64,000 bases of DNA. Origin: Lycorma delicatula. Its lineage: Eukaryota; Arthropoda; Insecta; Hemiptera; Fulgoridae. Each line of letters starts with the position of its first letter. The first letter of the stretch is position 1. The DNA is taken from the NCBI RefSeq assembly GCF_047948215.1, contig NC_134456.1, positions 62,577,529-62,641,528 of the forward strand, in the 5' to 3' direction. Below the pieces are notes generated by a model. The model did no database searches, had not been told where the DNA came from, and saw nothing but the letters and a program-made list of their open reading frames with translations. Shown here in pieces: positions 34,158-45,502 of this stretch. The translations under genes were made by a program, and so were the position numbers.

Positions 34158-35661
34158 GTTTAATGCTAGAAAATCTGCGTTTAACCTAGTTGGGTTTAGG
34201 TAAATCTACCCTACAAATTATTTTATAAATTTTTATCTGTTGTTTTCCGTTCAAACGGGCAGGCGCAAATATCATTACTTTGTTTTGATAAATTAATTTA
34301 TTAATTATTTTAATTTATTTGTGAATATTATTTGAAGTATTATTAGTTGTTACTTTAACTTATGTGTAATTTTTACTTATGTGAAATTAATTTTTTTCTT
34401 TTATTTATGCCGGTCTGTTGTATTTTTTATACGGTGTCTTCATTTTTACATAAAATAATCTTGACGTTTTGCTTAAAACAGCTAACTTTTAATAGTTAAC
34501 TTAAAGTTCGTGACCATGATAACTTTATAAAGATTAAGTCGTTAAGATTGTTGATTGCTCATTTTTTATCATGTTTTCTGTTAAATAAAATCCTAAAATA
34601 GGCTGAATGTAATACTTAAATGTATTATGAATGAATGAACCAAACTATAATTTTTTTTTTTGTGTATATTTTAATAAGTAAGACTAAAAAGTATATAATG
34701 TTGCACGAATAGATAATAGATAAATTTTTAACAATAGTTTTTTTTACTCTTTTGAATTGGTTATGACATCTGTTATTTAGTCAAAATTGAACCTTTCATT
34801 TGACGTATGGTTTTCTTTATTAAATTCGTGACTTTAGCAATTTTAAACTGAACTTTCTACTGAAGAATAAAATCAATAATGATTTTATGTAGAATAACTA
34901 CTCTTCTTTAAAAAAAACTTTCCGTGTGTGTATGTGTGAGGGTTTTACCAGGGAAAGTAAAAAATATATTTTTAAACCTATTGTACAGTATTCTGGGAAG
35001 GGAATATTTTATTAACTAATATTAATGTTATCTATGCGTCTGATTTTTTGTAAAATATAATGTTTCTAATTATAAGTTATTAAATTTATTTCCTTTACTT
35101 TTAAAATTAAGTTTTTTTACGCAATAAACTCTTTTAATATCTTTTTTTAACCTCTTTCGTTTTGTATTTATATTACTACAAGTCATCCTGTATTGTTTTA
35201 TATTTTTATGGTTTGCTTTTTATGACAATATTAATTTCTTTTATATTTGTTTTATGTTGTTAATATAATTTTCTAATTTATTTTCCATTAGAATATGTCA
35301 TAGTATCATATATGAATACGAATTATTTTGTTATTTTAGAATAATTTATCAAAATTTATCTTTCTGTTATTTTTTTTAATTTCACATTTTAATTTAGATT
35401 TTAATAATAGTAACAAAAATGTTATTACTGTTATTTAGTGAAAAAGGTTAATACAAATCAAAGATGATCCTACGTCGTTTTTTATTGTATAAAATAAAAT
35501 TAAAATGGATTATAAAAATTAAAGTATCGGTCATATTTTATAAATAAAAAAAGTAAGAAAATATTAAATTATAAGTTTTGCCGAGGTTTTTTTGTCTTCT
35601 AATTTGATTTACTTGTAGATCAGTGTATGTGATGCTTATCGACATTAAAGGAATATACATC
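34158..35661. other. AT-rich noncoding stretch
   Basis: Nothing identifiable in 1.5 kb. Confidence 0.55.
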
Positions 35662-35675
35662 AGTTGCGTTAATCT

Positions 35676-35874
35676 TTTTTCTCCCCTGTTTAGCCTCCGG
35701 GACTCAACCGTCACGTATTACTTCAGAGGATGATATGTATGAGTATAAGTGAAGTGTAGTCTTGTACAGTCTCGGGTCGATCATTTCTGAGAAGTGTGAT
35801 TAATTGAAACCCAACCATCAAAGAACACCGGTATCCGCGATCTAGTATTCGAATCCACTAGACCCCGGTGGGTT
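35676..35874 (-). mobile_element. tRNA-derived SINE, family A, copy 7, internally deleted
   Basis: A reversed family A copy starts with its tail (TCCCCTGTTTAGCCTCCGGG) and reaches CGATCTAGTATTCGAATCC. It then jumps straight to ACTAGACC..CGGTGGGTT, so the part between the body and the A box is gone. Its target duplication is AGTTGCGTTAATCT at 35662-35675, paired with AGTTACGTTAAT at 35875-35886, which in turn received the next SINE. Confidence 0.93.
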
Positions 35875-35886
35875 AGTTACGTTAAT

Positions 35887-36050
35887 TTTTTTTTTTTTTT
35901 TAACCGAGGGACCACTGTTAGGTATTATTTCAGAAGATGAGATGAACGATTTGTAGCGTGTATGAAAATGCCATGCCTGACTTGGATTCGAACCCGGGAC
36001 CTCCAGATGAAAGGCTGAAAAACGGTACCACTCGCACCACGGAGGCCGAC
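35887..36050 (-). mobile_element. tRNA-derived SINE, family B, copy 3
   Basis: A reversed, essentially complete family B copy runs: poly-T, AACCGAGGGACCACTGTTAG, AAAATGCCATGCCTGAC, B box GGATTCGAACCCGGGAC, and the head ending ACCACTCGCACCACGGAGGC. It is flanked by perfect AGTTACGTTAAT at 35875-35886 and 36051-36062. The left copy of this duplication is also the right-hand duplication of the preceding SINE. Confidence 0.95.
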
Positions 36051-36062
36051 AGTTACGTTAAT

Positions 36063-36660
36063 CTAAGCATTGTTATCCAAACTTAAACGGATTAAGAAAG
36101 AAACGTAATTCAAAATTAATATTGTTTGAAATGTTTTTTAATTTTTGACTTTTTTTAAAAATCGAACCTTAATTTGATACCGACTTCAAAAGGATTAAAA
36201 ACGAATTGTATTATTCTTTGCTTTTAGTAGTGCGTTTTAAAACTTTTTTTTTAAACTATTGCTCCTTATATAATTATTTTTATGTTTGGATAGTATATAT
36301 AAAAAAAACTGACTTCCATACGAGATATTTCCGTTCATAAGAAACATAAAACACGATAAACCAGCTCTTGATAAAAGTAAAGAGAAGAAATGAAATGAAA
36401 GAAATGCAGGCTTTCTGGAATACGAGAATATGGATTATTTACCCTACATTTCTAAGTACTTTTTTTTTTTTTTTAATTTTCACACACAATACTTTGAATT
36501 TCAAATGACACAAGATGTATCATGAGGCCGAGAACTTTAGTAATGAGGTGAGAACAGTAACAGGAGAATCGGCTTTTCCTTACGTAACAGGAGAACAGCT
36601 TTTTCTTTATTTTTTCCATTTCGGCTACGTAAATAATAATATCAGAGATAACAGGTTTTA
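36063..36660. other. AT-rich noncoding stretch
   Basis: Nothing identifiable. The minus-strand frame 36473-36748 is partly antisense SINE sequence at its start and low complexity after that. Confidence 0.55.
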
Positions 36661-36673
36661 ATATATACGGATG

Positions 36674-36832
36674 CCGGCCTCCGTGGCGCCAGTAATAGTG
36701 TCTCGGCCTTTCATTTGGAGGCCCTGTGTTCGAATCCCGGTCAAGCATGGCATTTTCACACGCTACAAATCATTCATTTCATCCTCTGAAGCAATACCTG
36801 AAGGTGGACCCGGTTGTTAAAAAAAAAATATG
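36674..36832 (+). mobile_element. tRNA-derived SINE, family B, copy 4
   Basis: This family B copy runs from CCGGCCTCCGTGGCGCCAGT through the B box TGTTCGAATCCCGG to GGTGGACCCGGTTG and an A-run. A 12-bp duplication with one mismatch flanks it: TATATACGGATG at 36662-36673 and TATATATGGATG at 36833-36844. Confidence 0.95.
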
Positions 36833-36844
36833 TATATATGGATG

Positions 36845-37902
36845 TAAATTCATTCATGTATTTTTCAATTTTTTTTTTAACATTTTTGAAGCTCGGAGGT
36901 TTGCGAAAAATACTGAAATATTTGATTATATGGGATTGTCAATCGTTCGAAAGGAGATTCAGCTATTTCATTCAAGATACAAAAAAAAAACTGAACAAAT
37001 ATTTCGCGGTTAACCTGCATAACAATGAGGTTATTAGGTTCGTAAAACGAATTATATCTATAAGTTCGAGATTTGAGGTGTATCCTAGGGTGTTGTGCGT
37101 TGTAAAAATTCTTCATTTCGTTTGACATTTACTTTTTAGTTCTTTGATTTGATTCACTGTTTCTTTGTTTGATTAGTTATTCTTTGTGTGATTGATTAGA
37201 CTACTTTTTGGTGTTTTCTTTGATTTTTATCTTTTGAAATTGATCAGTGTTCTTTGGAGTAGTCTTTGTATGTATTTATTTACGTTTATTATATATTCAT
37301 ATATACTGTATGAGATATGTATACACATATACAATTATTTGAGGGATTTCAATTGAAACCCCACTCTACATATAATTTATTTGTTTTCAAATTTATTTAT
37401 GGTTCCGGTATATTGGAACCGATTGTAAATTGAACAGTGGCAAAAAATAAATAAAAAACTGAATTTTTCCGTTAACGTATTAGAATAAATCTCTGTGGAG
37501 TATTAATTTCTATGTCTACTTCCTTCCCTCACAAAAAAAATTGAATTTATCGTATGAATCAGACAGTATGCCAAGTATTAACGTGTAACACAGATAAAGG
37601 TATACAAGAAACAAGGTAAAAACTATTTATGGTGTTTAATTTGTGTTTTTTTTTAATCTGTAATTTAATTTTATAATGTGTTTTTTTTAATTTTTATCTG
37701 TAATTTTTTTTATTTATTTATTTATTTTTTTTTTTTAACTAATATACTTTTAAAATAATATTTTACAGTTACCTTCTTAGAATGTAGTTTAATATAGCGT
37801 AATAAAACATTTTAACAGTTAAGTACTAAATTAAGGAAATGATTCAATTTATTGTCACACTTAATAATATTTATCTTCAAATTTTATCTAACTTCTTTGT
37901 TA
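36845..37902. other. AT-rich noncoding stretch
   Basis: The frames of 83-103 codons on both strands at 36814-37128 overlap one another and the SINE tail. None has a recognisable product. Nothing else is identifiable. Confidence 0.5.
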
Positions 37903-38171
37903 CTATACAGCTTTGTTGAGTAGTGCTCTGTTTCTCATGAAAATAAAATCTGTTAGATAATTGGTATAGTCAGTTAAACTATATAACTTAACAACAGATG
38001 TAAAAGAATAGCGGCTCTGTTTAGGAGGTTCTGGATATAGATAATAATACTTCAGTCTCATTAAATCATTCCACCCAGTAGCATCGTTATCAGAGCATTT
38101 AGTGCCTCCCTCTTTATGTAAACTCGTTTTTCCACTACAATATTTTATTTCTGTCATCGTTTCAGGTGAAC
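37903..38171 (-). other. Orphan coding-like frame, possible terminal exon
   Basis: On the minus strand an open frame of 84 codons from an ATG at 38157 ends at TAG (37903-37905). It stays open upstream of the ATG to a plausible splice acceptor near 38171 (a T-rich stretch then ACACTTAAG). The peptide is balanced for this genome, with GGTKCSDNDATGWNDLMR, YLYPEPPKQSRYSF and LTDYTNYLTDF. GC is visibly higher than in its flanks. I do not recognise a family. It could be the last coding exon of a minus-strand gene or a remnant of a mobile element. Confidence 0.35.
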
Positions 38172-38399
38172 TTAAGTGTAAAAAAAGTTACAAAAAAATC
38201 AGCCCAATCTAAAATTTGTTTATTATATTATCTGTTGAAAATATGTCAGATAAATTGTTTACTTTCTTCAAGTTTTTGTTTTATTATGGAACAATCTTTT
38301 TTTAAATTAACTGATTTCAAAAGGGATTTTTTTATTTAATTTTTATTTAAGTAAGCATAAAATAATTTATGTAGTAAATAATTTTTTTTCCGTCTGGAT

Positions 38400-39240
38400 A
38401 ACACTATAGCTTTGGAAAGGAAAGTATTATAATCGGTCCAATTTTGGCATATGCGGTTTTCACCGGAACTTGAGGTTTTGACCCGTAAGGAACCCAAAAA
38501 ACCAGATGGAAATTTCCCGTTGTTAATGTGCGCGCGTGTGTGTGTGTTTTCGGTGTTGGCCTCTAAACCACCTTAAATTTCCAGAAATACTTGACCGATT
38601 TTGACCAAACTTGATCAGATTACTTGTATATATGGGTCATTGATGCCATTTAATTTTCAACGTAAAATGTCAAGGGGTTTCGGCTGTAGAGCAAGGTCAC
38701 CCTCAGTATCTAAAGATTTCGCTTAATTAAGGTCATATTTTTCTTAAAATCATTTTTAACAATTAAAAAATAACAATATTTGCAAAAAAAAACGTTTTAC
38801 ATAATCTCATCCCATCCCAAAAAATGATGTAGTCGATTACTATGTTGTGAGCTCATAGGTGAACGGTAGAATTAAATAAATGAATAATATTTAAAGTGTA
38901 AAAAAATAATTTTTCTGGATGGGTTTCGAACTCGATCGCCTGGTTGTCTTGGTACCCGGTGCCTTAAGCCTCGCTGCTACACCAGTTGCAGGACCGTACA
39001 GGCAAAAATTTGTTCTATGTAAGTTGTGAAATTACATTAGTTTACTGAGTGCCGACCGGGGCCGATAGTACCGCCACACCCGTTCGAATTAAATAAGGTA
39101 TGCGCGGCCGTTTTATTTAGAAGCATTGAATTAAATAAACGAAAAAATATTATATTTAAATAGAATGATAAATTAAATTAAGTTGTCTGTATGTATGCCG
39201 TGCATCGGAAACAACCCTCAGTTATAGGACTTTTCGGAAT
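38400..39240 (-). repeat. Probable dispersed repeat with an embedded tRNA-like segment
   Basis: The block has higher GC than its surroundings and ends with GC-rich text (GTGCCGACCGGGGCCG and GCGCGGCCG). A tRNA-like piece lies on the minus strand at 38915-38992: an A-box-like TGGTGTAGCAG at 38974-38984 and a B-box-like GAGTTCGAAACC at 38921-38932. The left part contains a TG run (38529-38546) and phrases such as GACCGATTTTGACCAAACTT typical of dispersed insect repeats. No second copy is in the window, so its boundaries are estimates. Confidence 0.5.
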
Positions 39241-39815
39241 GTTTTAGCAGCGTGGCGGGAAAGTCTACAACTGTGTTGTCACGTTTTTTTAAATGAGGTT
39301 AAGTATTTTTTTAACCATTGATACTTTTTTGAAACATCAGAATATTTTATCATCCATGATATTAAAATATTTGTGATTTTCAATACAATTATTTTGTATT
39401 GATACGCGAATCTGATGTTTTCTTAAATATTATCTGACCGTCTTAAATTTATTACTTTTCTTGGCTACAATTACAAATATTTCGTTTGAGCTTGCCGATT
39501 AAGCAGTAGAAGAATAGTTTTTTTAATGAGATGTAGTTAATATCAATTAAAAGATAAAAAAGAGTTCATTCTACAAACTACGCTTCTTTTATAGTAAACT
39601 AAGAGTGGTGTAAGAAATAAATTGTCACGTGATTCCTGTTATTCTTTCTTTTTTTTTAATATTTTATTGTTAGATTTATTCTCCTTATATTCTTATTACC
39701 GTATTTCAGATTGCTGTGCAATAAAGAATTCGCTTATTGTAATTTTATTTTTAAAATGTTACTGAATAAATGCCAAAAACAATTAACATCACTAATCGAA
39801 TTAAAATGTAAAAAA
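39241..39815. other. AT-rich noncoding stretch
   Basis: Nothing identifiable. Confidence 0.5.
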
Positions 39816-40600
39816 ATGTGGTCTATAAGTTTGTCTCTTCTTTTGCATTTTCTCTCTTTCTTATATTTCTTTTATATTTTTTCCAAATGCTTCTTCTTCA
39901 TCAATTTTCCGCAACACTTCTTTATTTGTCACTTTATCCGCCTATTTGATTTTTTAATATTCTCCTATAGCACCACATTTCAAAAGCTTCTAATCTTTTC
40001 TTTACAGGTTCTTCGATCGTCTAAGTTTCACTTCCATATGAAGCTACGCTCCAAACATATACTTTCAAAAATGTATTCCTGATATTTAAATTAATTTTTG
40101 ATGTAAGCAAATTATATTTCTGACTGAAACCTCATTTCGTTTGTGCTATTCGGTATTTTCTATCGCTTCTACTTCGTCAATCTTTAGTAATTCTACTTCC
40201 CAAATAAAAAAATTCTTCTATCTCCATAGTCTTTTTTCATCCTATTATTATATTCAGCGGTCCATCTACTTTATTTGTACTACATTTCATTACTTTCGTT
40301 TTGTTCTTGTTTATATTCATGCGGTAGTTCTTACGTAGGACTTCGTCCGTGTCACTCATTGTTTTTTCTAAATCTTTTTTACTCTCGGCTAGAATTACCA
40401 CATCATCAGCAAATCGTAGCATCTTTATCTTTTCAACTTGCACTGTTACTCTGGATCTAAACTATTTTTTAACGTCATTAACTGCTAATTGTATGTAGAG
40501 ATTAATAAGTAACGGGGGTAGGGAACATCCTTGTCTGAGACTCCCTTTTTTATTACTGCTTCTTTCTTACGCTCTTCGATTGCACTGCACAACAATGAAA
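39816..40600 (-). pseudogene. RTE-like LINE, reverse transcriptase palm and C-terminal part
   Basis: Read on the minus strand from about 40600: EERKKEAVIKKG, then in a shifted frame the RQGCSLPPLLINLYIQLA motif. The catalytic block KIKMLRFADDVVILAES follows at 40237-40443, then ESKKDLEKTM and NINKNKTKVMK. Further on come IDEVEAIENTE, RFLKVYVW-like sequence and LEAFEMWCYRRI, and it breaks off at 39816 in the middle of the KRRDKLI region. FADD is the metal-binding catalytic motif of reverse transcriptases. Stops and frameshifts make it dead. It is the same family as 5173-5699. Its upstream half lies at 42306-42810 beyond an insert. Confidence 0.85.
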
Positions 40601-42305
40601 ATGTTTCGGGTTCAAAAATAGCTTATTCTTATGTATTTCCATCTGCTGAATTCAAAAATCACCGATTAGCTCTTGCTTTGGAGATAAAATTTGTATGTCG
40701 TTTTTATCTGATCTACATTTTTAGTTTGGGGGTAATTTTGTTTGTGGAGTTGTCACCTGTTAAATGACATAACACAACGTTCTCCAGCTGTTTGTAGGTT
40801 ATAAACTATTACTGTTGCTGTGACTGAGTTTCATATTGTTTGTGTTGTATTTAATGCAGAATTTCTGGTTTTCGAGTACTTTTGAAGTAAAAAATTTGTT
40901 AAATCAAAATGCCACGAAAATGTATAAATTAAGTGAATAATAATTTTTGTTACATTTCTGGTGAAATAACATTTTCGTCAGAGAAACGCAATCTGACGCT
41001 TCTTGTGAAGACTGCTTATCAGCATTATTTTGGTATAATGGTAGGGGGATAAGTCATGGACTCCACATATATGTTGCAACTCTTGTTCAGTCATATTAGG
41101 AGAATGGCTGAAAAATAACCGTCTTCCTTCTATTCCTGTTGGTCATGCAGTTCACATGAAAACATTGCAATCCCCTTAGATATCAAATATGTTGAACACA
41201 AGTGGAAAATTGTGGCGATCTAAAAGTCATCGCTGTACTCAGGAATGCAACTGGTACTAAATATTGCTGCTTTTTATGTGCGACAGTAGGGATAGGAAAT
41301 CACATTATATTCAAACAGACTGGTCTGCAAGAAGTCTGAACTCTAACGAGAAAAATGTCAATGCCGAGCCTCTCGTGGACCCAAAAGATGTTCTTCCACA
41401 CCTTCATATAAAACTGGGTTTGATTAAAAATTTTGTCAAAAGTATGAACCGAGAAGGACAGGCCTTTAAGTATTTAAGATAAATTTCTTACATTAAGTGA
41501 TACAAAAATTAAGGAAGGTATTTTTGTTGGGCAATAAATTTGGCAACTTGTGAAGGATCCTGCGTTTGACCGAATTTTGAAGGGGAAAGAAAAAGAAGCT
41601 TGGGAAGCCTTAAAAGGAAGTCATTCATGATTTTTAGGCAACAAAAGAGATGAAAACTACAATCAGTTGGTGACAGTACTTCTGAAAAAAGAAATACCAT
41701 CAACTCGGATGCAACATGTCCCTTAAAATCCATTTTCTCCACTCACACCTGGACTTTTTGCTTCCTAGTTATGGAGTTGTTAGTGATGAACACGGAGAAA
41801 GATTCCATCAGGATATTTCTGTAATGGAACAAAGATATCAGGGCCATTGGAAAGAAGCAATGCTTGCTGTTTACTACTGTTCTGTGTGTAGGGATGCTCT
41901 GGAACTCGCAAGAGGAAAGCCAAAAGACAACAATCTCATGAAACCACCACATGATTCTCTTCAGACCCTACCAACTGCCAAGTATTCTTCCATCAGTTAA
42001 GAACTCTTAGAATGTAACTGTCATTAAAAAAATGTCAAATGAACTTTCTTTATTCTTGTTATATGAAATTAAAATGTATCGTTTTCTCTTAATCCGTTTA
42101 ATTAAAATACTTCTTCCACCCATTGTATATCACAGAAACTAGAACTAATAAAAATCTTTCTTTGTCATATTCTTTTTCTCAATCCAGAATTACTAAGATT
42201 TGATTCACGAAGTGAAGGAAACAAAAAAAAAAACAATTGCTAACATTTAAGGAACCAAATTGCAGCAATAATAACACGCTCAGGAAAGGTTTTTTTTAAT
42301 ATCTT
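40601..42305 (+). mobile_element. 1.7-kb insert splitting the LINE
   Basis: The LINE reading stops near 42306 (after the TYM..LNNID region) and resumes near 40600 with the part just before RQGCS. The 1.7 kb between belongs to a different element in the opposite orientation, carrying the gene remnant at 40909-42000. I could not define terminal repeats or a target duplication, so the edges are good to about 50 bases. Confidence 0.65.
40909..42000 (+). pseudogene. Dead copy of an uncharacterised multi-copy insect gene family
   Basis: It begins MPRKCIN followed by a stop, then TFSSEKRNLTLLVKTAY. After a degraded centre come DVLPHLHIKLGLIKNFVKSM (41395-41454), sequence like KEAWEALK and HDFLGN-RDENY, and NMSLKIHFLHSHLDF. 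The last frame (41716-42000) gives YGVVSDEHGERFHQDISVME followed by RYQGHWKEAM. From memory, many insect genomes hold numerous copies of a family with this MPRKC start and a DE.GERFHQDI..ME.RYQG ending; its function is unknown. The reading is shifted several times and has internal stops. The final frame ends in TAA at 42000. Confidence 0.75.
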
Positions 42306-42810
42306 TATACTTGAACCCTATTTTTTTTTAATGCTGAACATTTTATTACAGTCTATGTTATTAAGTACCATGTATGTTAGTTTGTTTTTCTTTAATTTTC
42401 CTTCTACAATTAATCTGAGCGTTAAAATTGGTTCCCTTGTCCCTATACTTTTCCTGAAAATAAATTGCTCTTCTTCGGACACTTCTTCCATTCTCCTCCC
42501 AATTATTCTGTACAGAATTCTAGTTAAGATTTTTGATGCATGCGTAGTAAGCTAATTGTTCTGTATTCTCCACATTTATCTGCTCCTGATTTCTTTTGTA
42601 TCATGACAATAACATTCTTTTTGAAGTCTGACGGGACTTCCCCTTTTTTTGTTAATATTACGCACCAGTTTATATAATCTGTCTATCGTTTTCTCACCTG
42701 CACTGCCAGTAATTCTGCAGGTATCCCGTTTATCCTAGGAGCTTTTTTCCCATTCAAATCTTTAACTCTCTACTAAAATCATTTCTGAGTATTGTATCTC
42801 CTTTGTGTGT
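42306..42810 (-). pseudogene. RTE-like LINE, N-terminal part of the reverse transcriptase
   Basis: On the minus strand the frame reads VRELKDLNGKKAPRINGIPA, ELLAVQ, then VPSDFKKNVIVMIQKKSGAD and KCGEYRTISLL. After shifts come LTRILYRIIGRRMEE-like and FIFRKSIGTREPIL-like sequence and a degraded KNKLTYMVL. These are the finger motifs of LINE reverse transcriptases, where the consensus has 'NNKAPG.DGIPAE' and 'IP...DKCEDYR.ISL'. The domain continues at 40600 after the insert. Stops are present and it is dead. Confidence 0.85.
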
Positions 42811-45405
42811 GAGGTAAACGAATGAATTGAAGTGGTAAATAAAGATATGATGTTTCTTAAAAAATAATTCGATGAATTAAAAAAAAAAAATAAAAATATT
42901 AAAAGTTATAAATTTGAAAAAAATGTGGTTTTTATTGTTTTGACCGAATTAAATTATAGGATGATGAAGTGGCTTCAAATATACTGTTTTTTTTTTTTTT
43001 ATATTTTAACATAGATCTGTAGTTAATGTGCGTTTGTTTTGTGTATAATCAGGAAGAATCAATTTATTCCAGGTGTGCGCCCAGTAACTAATTAAAAGAA
43101 CAATATTTTTACGACTGATATAAATGATAAAGAAAATCTGGTACACCTCCTCCTATACTATCTTTCATACTGGTCATTCATAGTACAATTTAGTTTTGTT
43201 ATTGCCGAACTCAAGACCATACAATACTTTTGGCTATAGACTATCGATTGTTGGCTTTTGAAAAATGTTAGGTATACAGGGGTGAGATTCTATTTCAATG
43301 GGACAGAAATAAAATTTATTAGTTGGACTTTTGTTAAATGACAGAGCTCTTAATTCTTCAACGGTTCCACCAATTCTTTGAGCCTTACAGAAAAAAAGAA
43401 ACCATTTTGGCTTACTAGTCAACTTTTATTTTTCCATTTCTGTGGGCATAATATATTTGGTGGGGGGTGTGAAATATTCACATAGTGTCAGTATTATTAT
43501 TTTTTCTTTTATAAAATAAAATAAATCAACCGAAAAGAATTTTGAAATGATCTGTCTTAGTTTTGATACATTACGCTTAGAAGCTAAAAGCTATATTGGA
43601 TACTGGAATATTTTATCAGTATTGTTGGATTTTACGTTTTATGTTATCCATGTTAATGAAAGAAATAATTTTAGTTGCTAATTTAAGATTCAATAAGGAA
43701 TGATTGGCTAGTGTTGTTGATTATTTTCCAATAAACGTTTCACATAGAAGTAGTTAAAGGGTCATTTGAAAGCAGAATGAGTAAATTATTCGCACAACAT
43801 TCTTTTGAAGTTACAGTAGTACGATCACCGTATATTTATTTATGAAGCCGGCGACTGCTTTGTATCGCATCGCGATGTTCCGTGACTGTAAACGTAGCTT
43901 GAGGGTTTCGAAAGTAGAGTGTAGTACTTATCACACTATATTAGGTCGGTTACTATCCGTGATTTTGTGCGATTTCTGAGGTCGCAGATGCTTTCATCTG
44001 GACCTCTTAGAAGAAAGTTTTATTTATTTGTTTATTGATTGAATATCACTTTTACTTTCTGTAACTGAACAATTATTATTCAACTGAGAAATCATAGTTT
44101 ATTTTTTTATTTGGGAAGGCTTTATTATACTTTTATGTATTTAAAAAAATGCATAGACACCTTTATAGATTTACAATAAGCGTAACAATAGAAAAAATAA
44201 TTGTAACATGATTGTCAATTATTTGCAGTAAAAAAAATGAATTATTCTAACTGTTATGCTCTTTATGAATGATTTTTTTAAATAATTATTTGATTAACCA
44301 ATTCAGGGTTTGTCTGGTAACAAAAAAGGTTAATAAATCAACAGTAATTTCACAAACTATTAATTTACGAGGTATAAACTCTTAATATATCAATCTTTTT
44401 AACAATTAAAATCTAATTTACCATCGTATTACTTGAAACCTATTAAAGTAAAAAATAACGGTTAAGGCTGGAGCAGTACTGCTTCCATGAACTTGAAGGA
44501 AACGGTACAGCACTGAATTCAAAATTCTGTACTGTGTTCGGGCCATGGAAACTTACATGGAATGAAATAAGCAGGGTACAGGAAATTTTGTTTTCTATTA
44601 TATTGCGTTGCGTTTAAGAAATGTATGATTATGCCTAAAAAGATTTCTTGTTAAAATCCCTTTTCATAAAATTTTAATAATTTGTTAAAAAGAGAGAGAG
44701 CGAGAGTGTCAGGTTATTCGACATTCTCCGATTCGTATGTAGCTTTTGCTAATACGATCATTCTTACACGACCATTTTCTTGTAAAAATATGTAACAGTA
44801 CCATTAACGACAAACTGAAAACCGTCTGAAAAATAGAGAAAATGTTAGATACAAATCATATTAATAGCTAAATTGTTTTGGCTATATTAAGTAGAATGGG
44901 AACTGCGCACCCCATTAAAGCAGGAACTGAGAAAATAAGTAAAACGTACAGTGCTGGGCCAGTTTCAGGTGAACATTTTTCTTAAGTATTCTCATTAAGT
45001 ATTTTAATGTACTCTATTAAAATAACTTCCAGAAACTACAAAAATATACATATCTATTTATATATTTAGAGTCATTTAAGAAAATAACAGAATTTCTAAT
45101 AAAGGAAGTAAAATCTCTCTGAACACTTTTAGGATTTTTATTTCGATAATATTCCATCGTAGAATATATCTCGTGATACTTTACGAAATTCTCTGTTAAA
45201 GTTTTTAATCTATTTCAACGAAATTTTTACGATGTGATTTTCTATTATTTTTTTTACAAATTTTTCCCTGTAGTTTTGTTCCTAATCTTCTTACATTATG
45301 CATTTTCTGTTTAACGATTAAATGAATTAAATCTCCCGAAAAAAATGCTGTTTTATATCACCACATAACCTTGAAGCTTGTGCGTTGGATATGAAAGTGG
45401 AATTT
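42811..45405. other. Mostly AT-rich noncoding stretch
   Basis: No gene is recognised. A minus-strand frame at 43234-43422 (62 codons, with RIGGTVEELRALSF and CPIEIESHPCIP) has a coding-like composition but no known match. A patch at 43845-43990 is richer in GC and contains the palindrome CATCGCGATG. Confidence 0.45.
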
Positions 45406-45502
45406 TGTAGCGTATTAAAAATGCCATGCCTGATCGGGATTCGAATCTCGGATCTCCGGATGAAAGGCCGAGACGCTACCACTCGCGCGAGGCCGGGCGC
45501 GA
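45406..45502 (-). mobile_element. tRNA-derived SINE, family B, copy 5 (head only)
   Basis: This reversed copy keeps the promoter half: AATGCCATGCCTGATCGGGA, B box GGATTCGAATCTCGG, and the head GAGACGCTACCACTCGCGCG then AGGCCGG. The 3' half is missing. The 106-codon minus-strand frame overlapping it is not a gene. Confidence 0.92.

Noticed and set aside
36814..37128. Overlapping frames of 83-103 codons on both strands
   Set aside because: They contradict one another, overlap the SINE-B tail and have no recognisable product.
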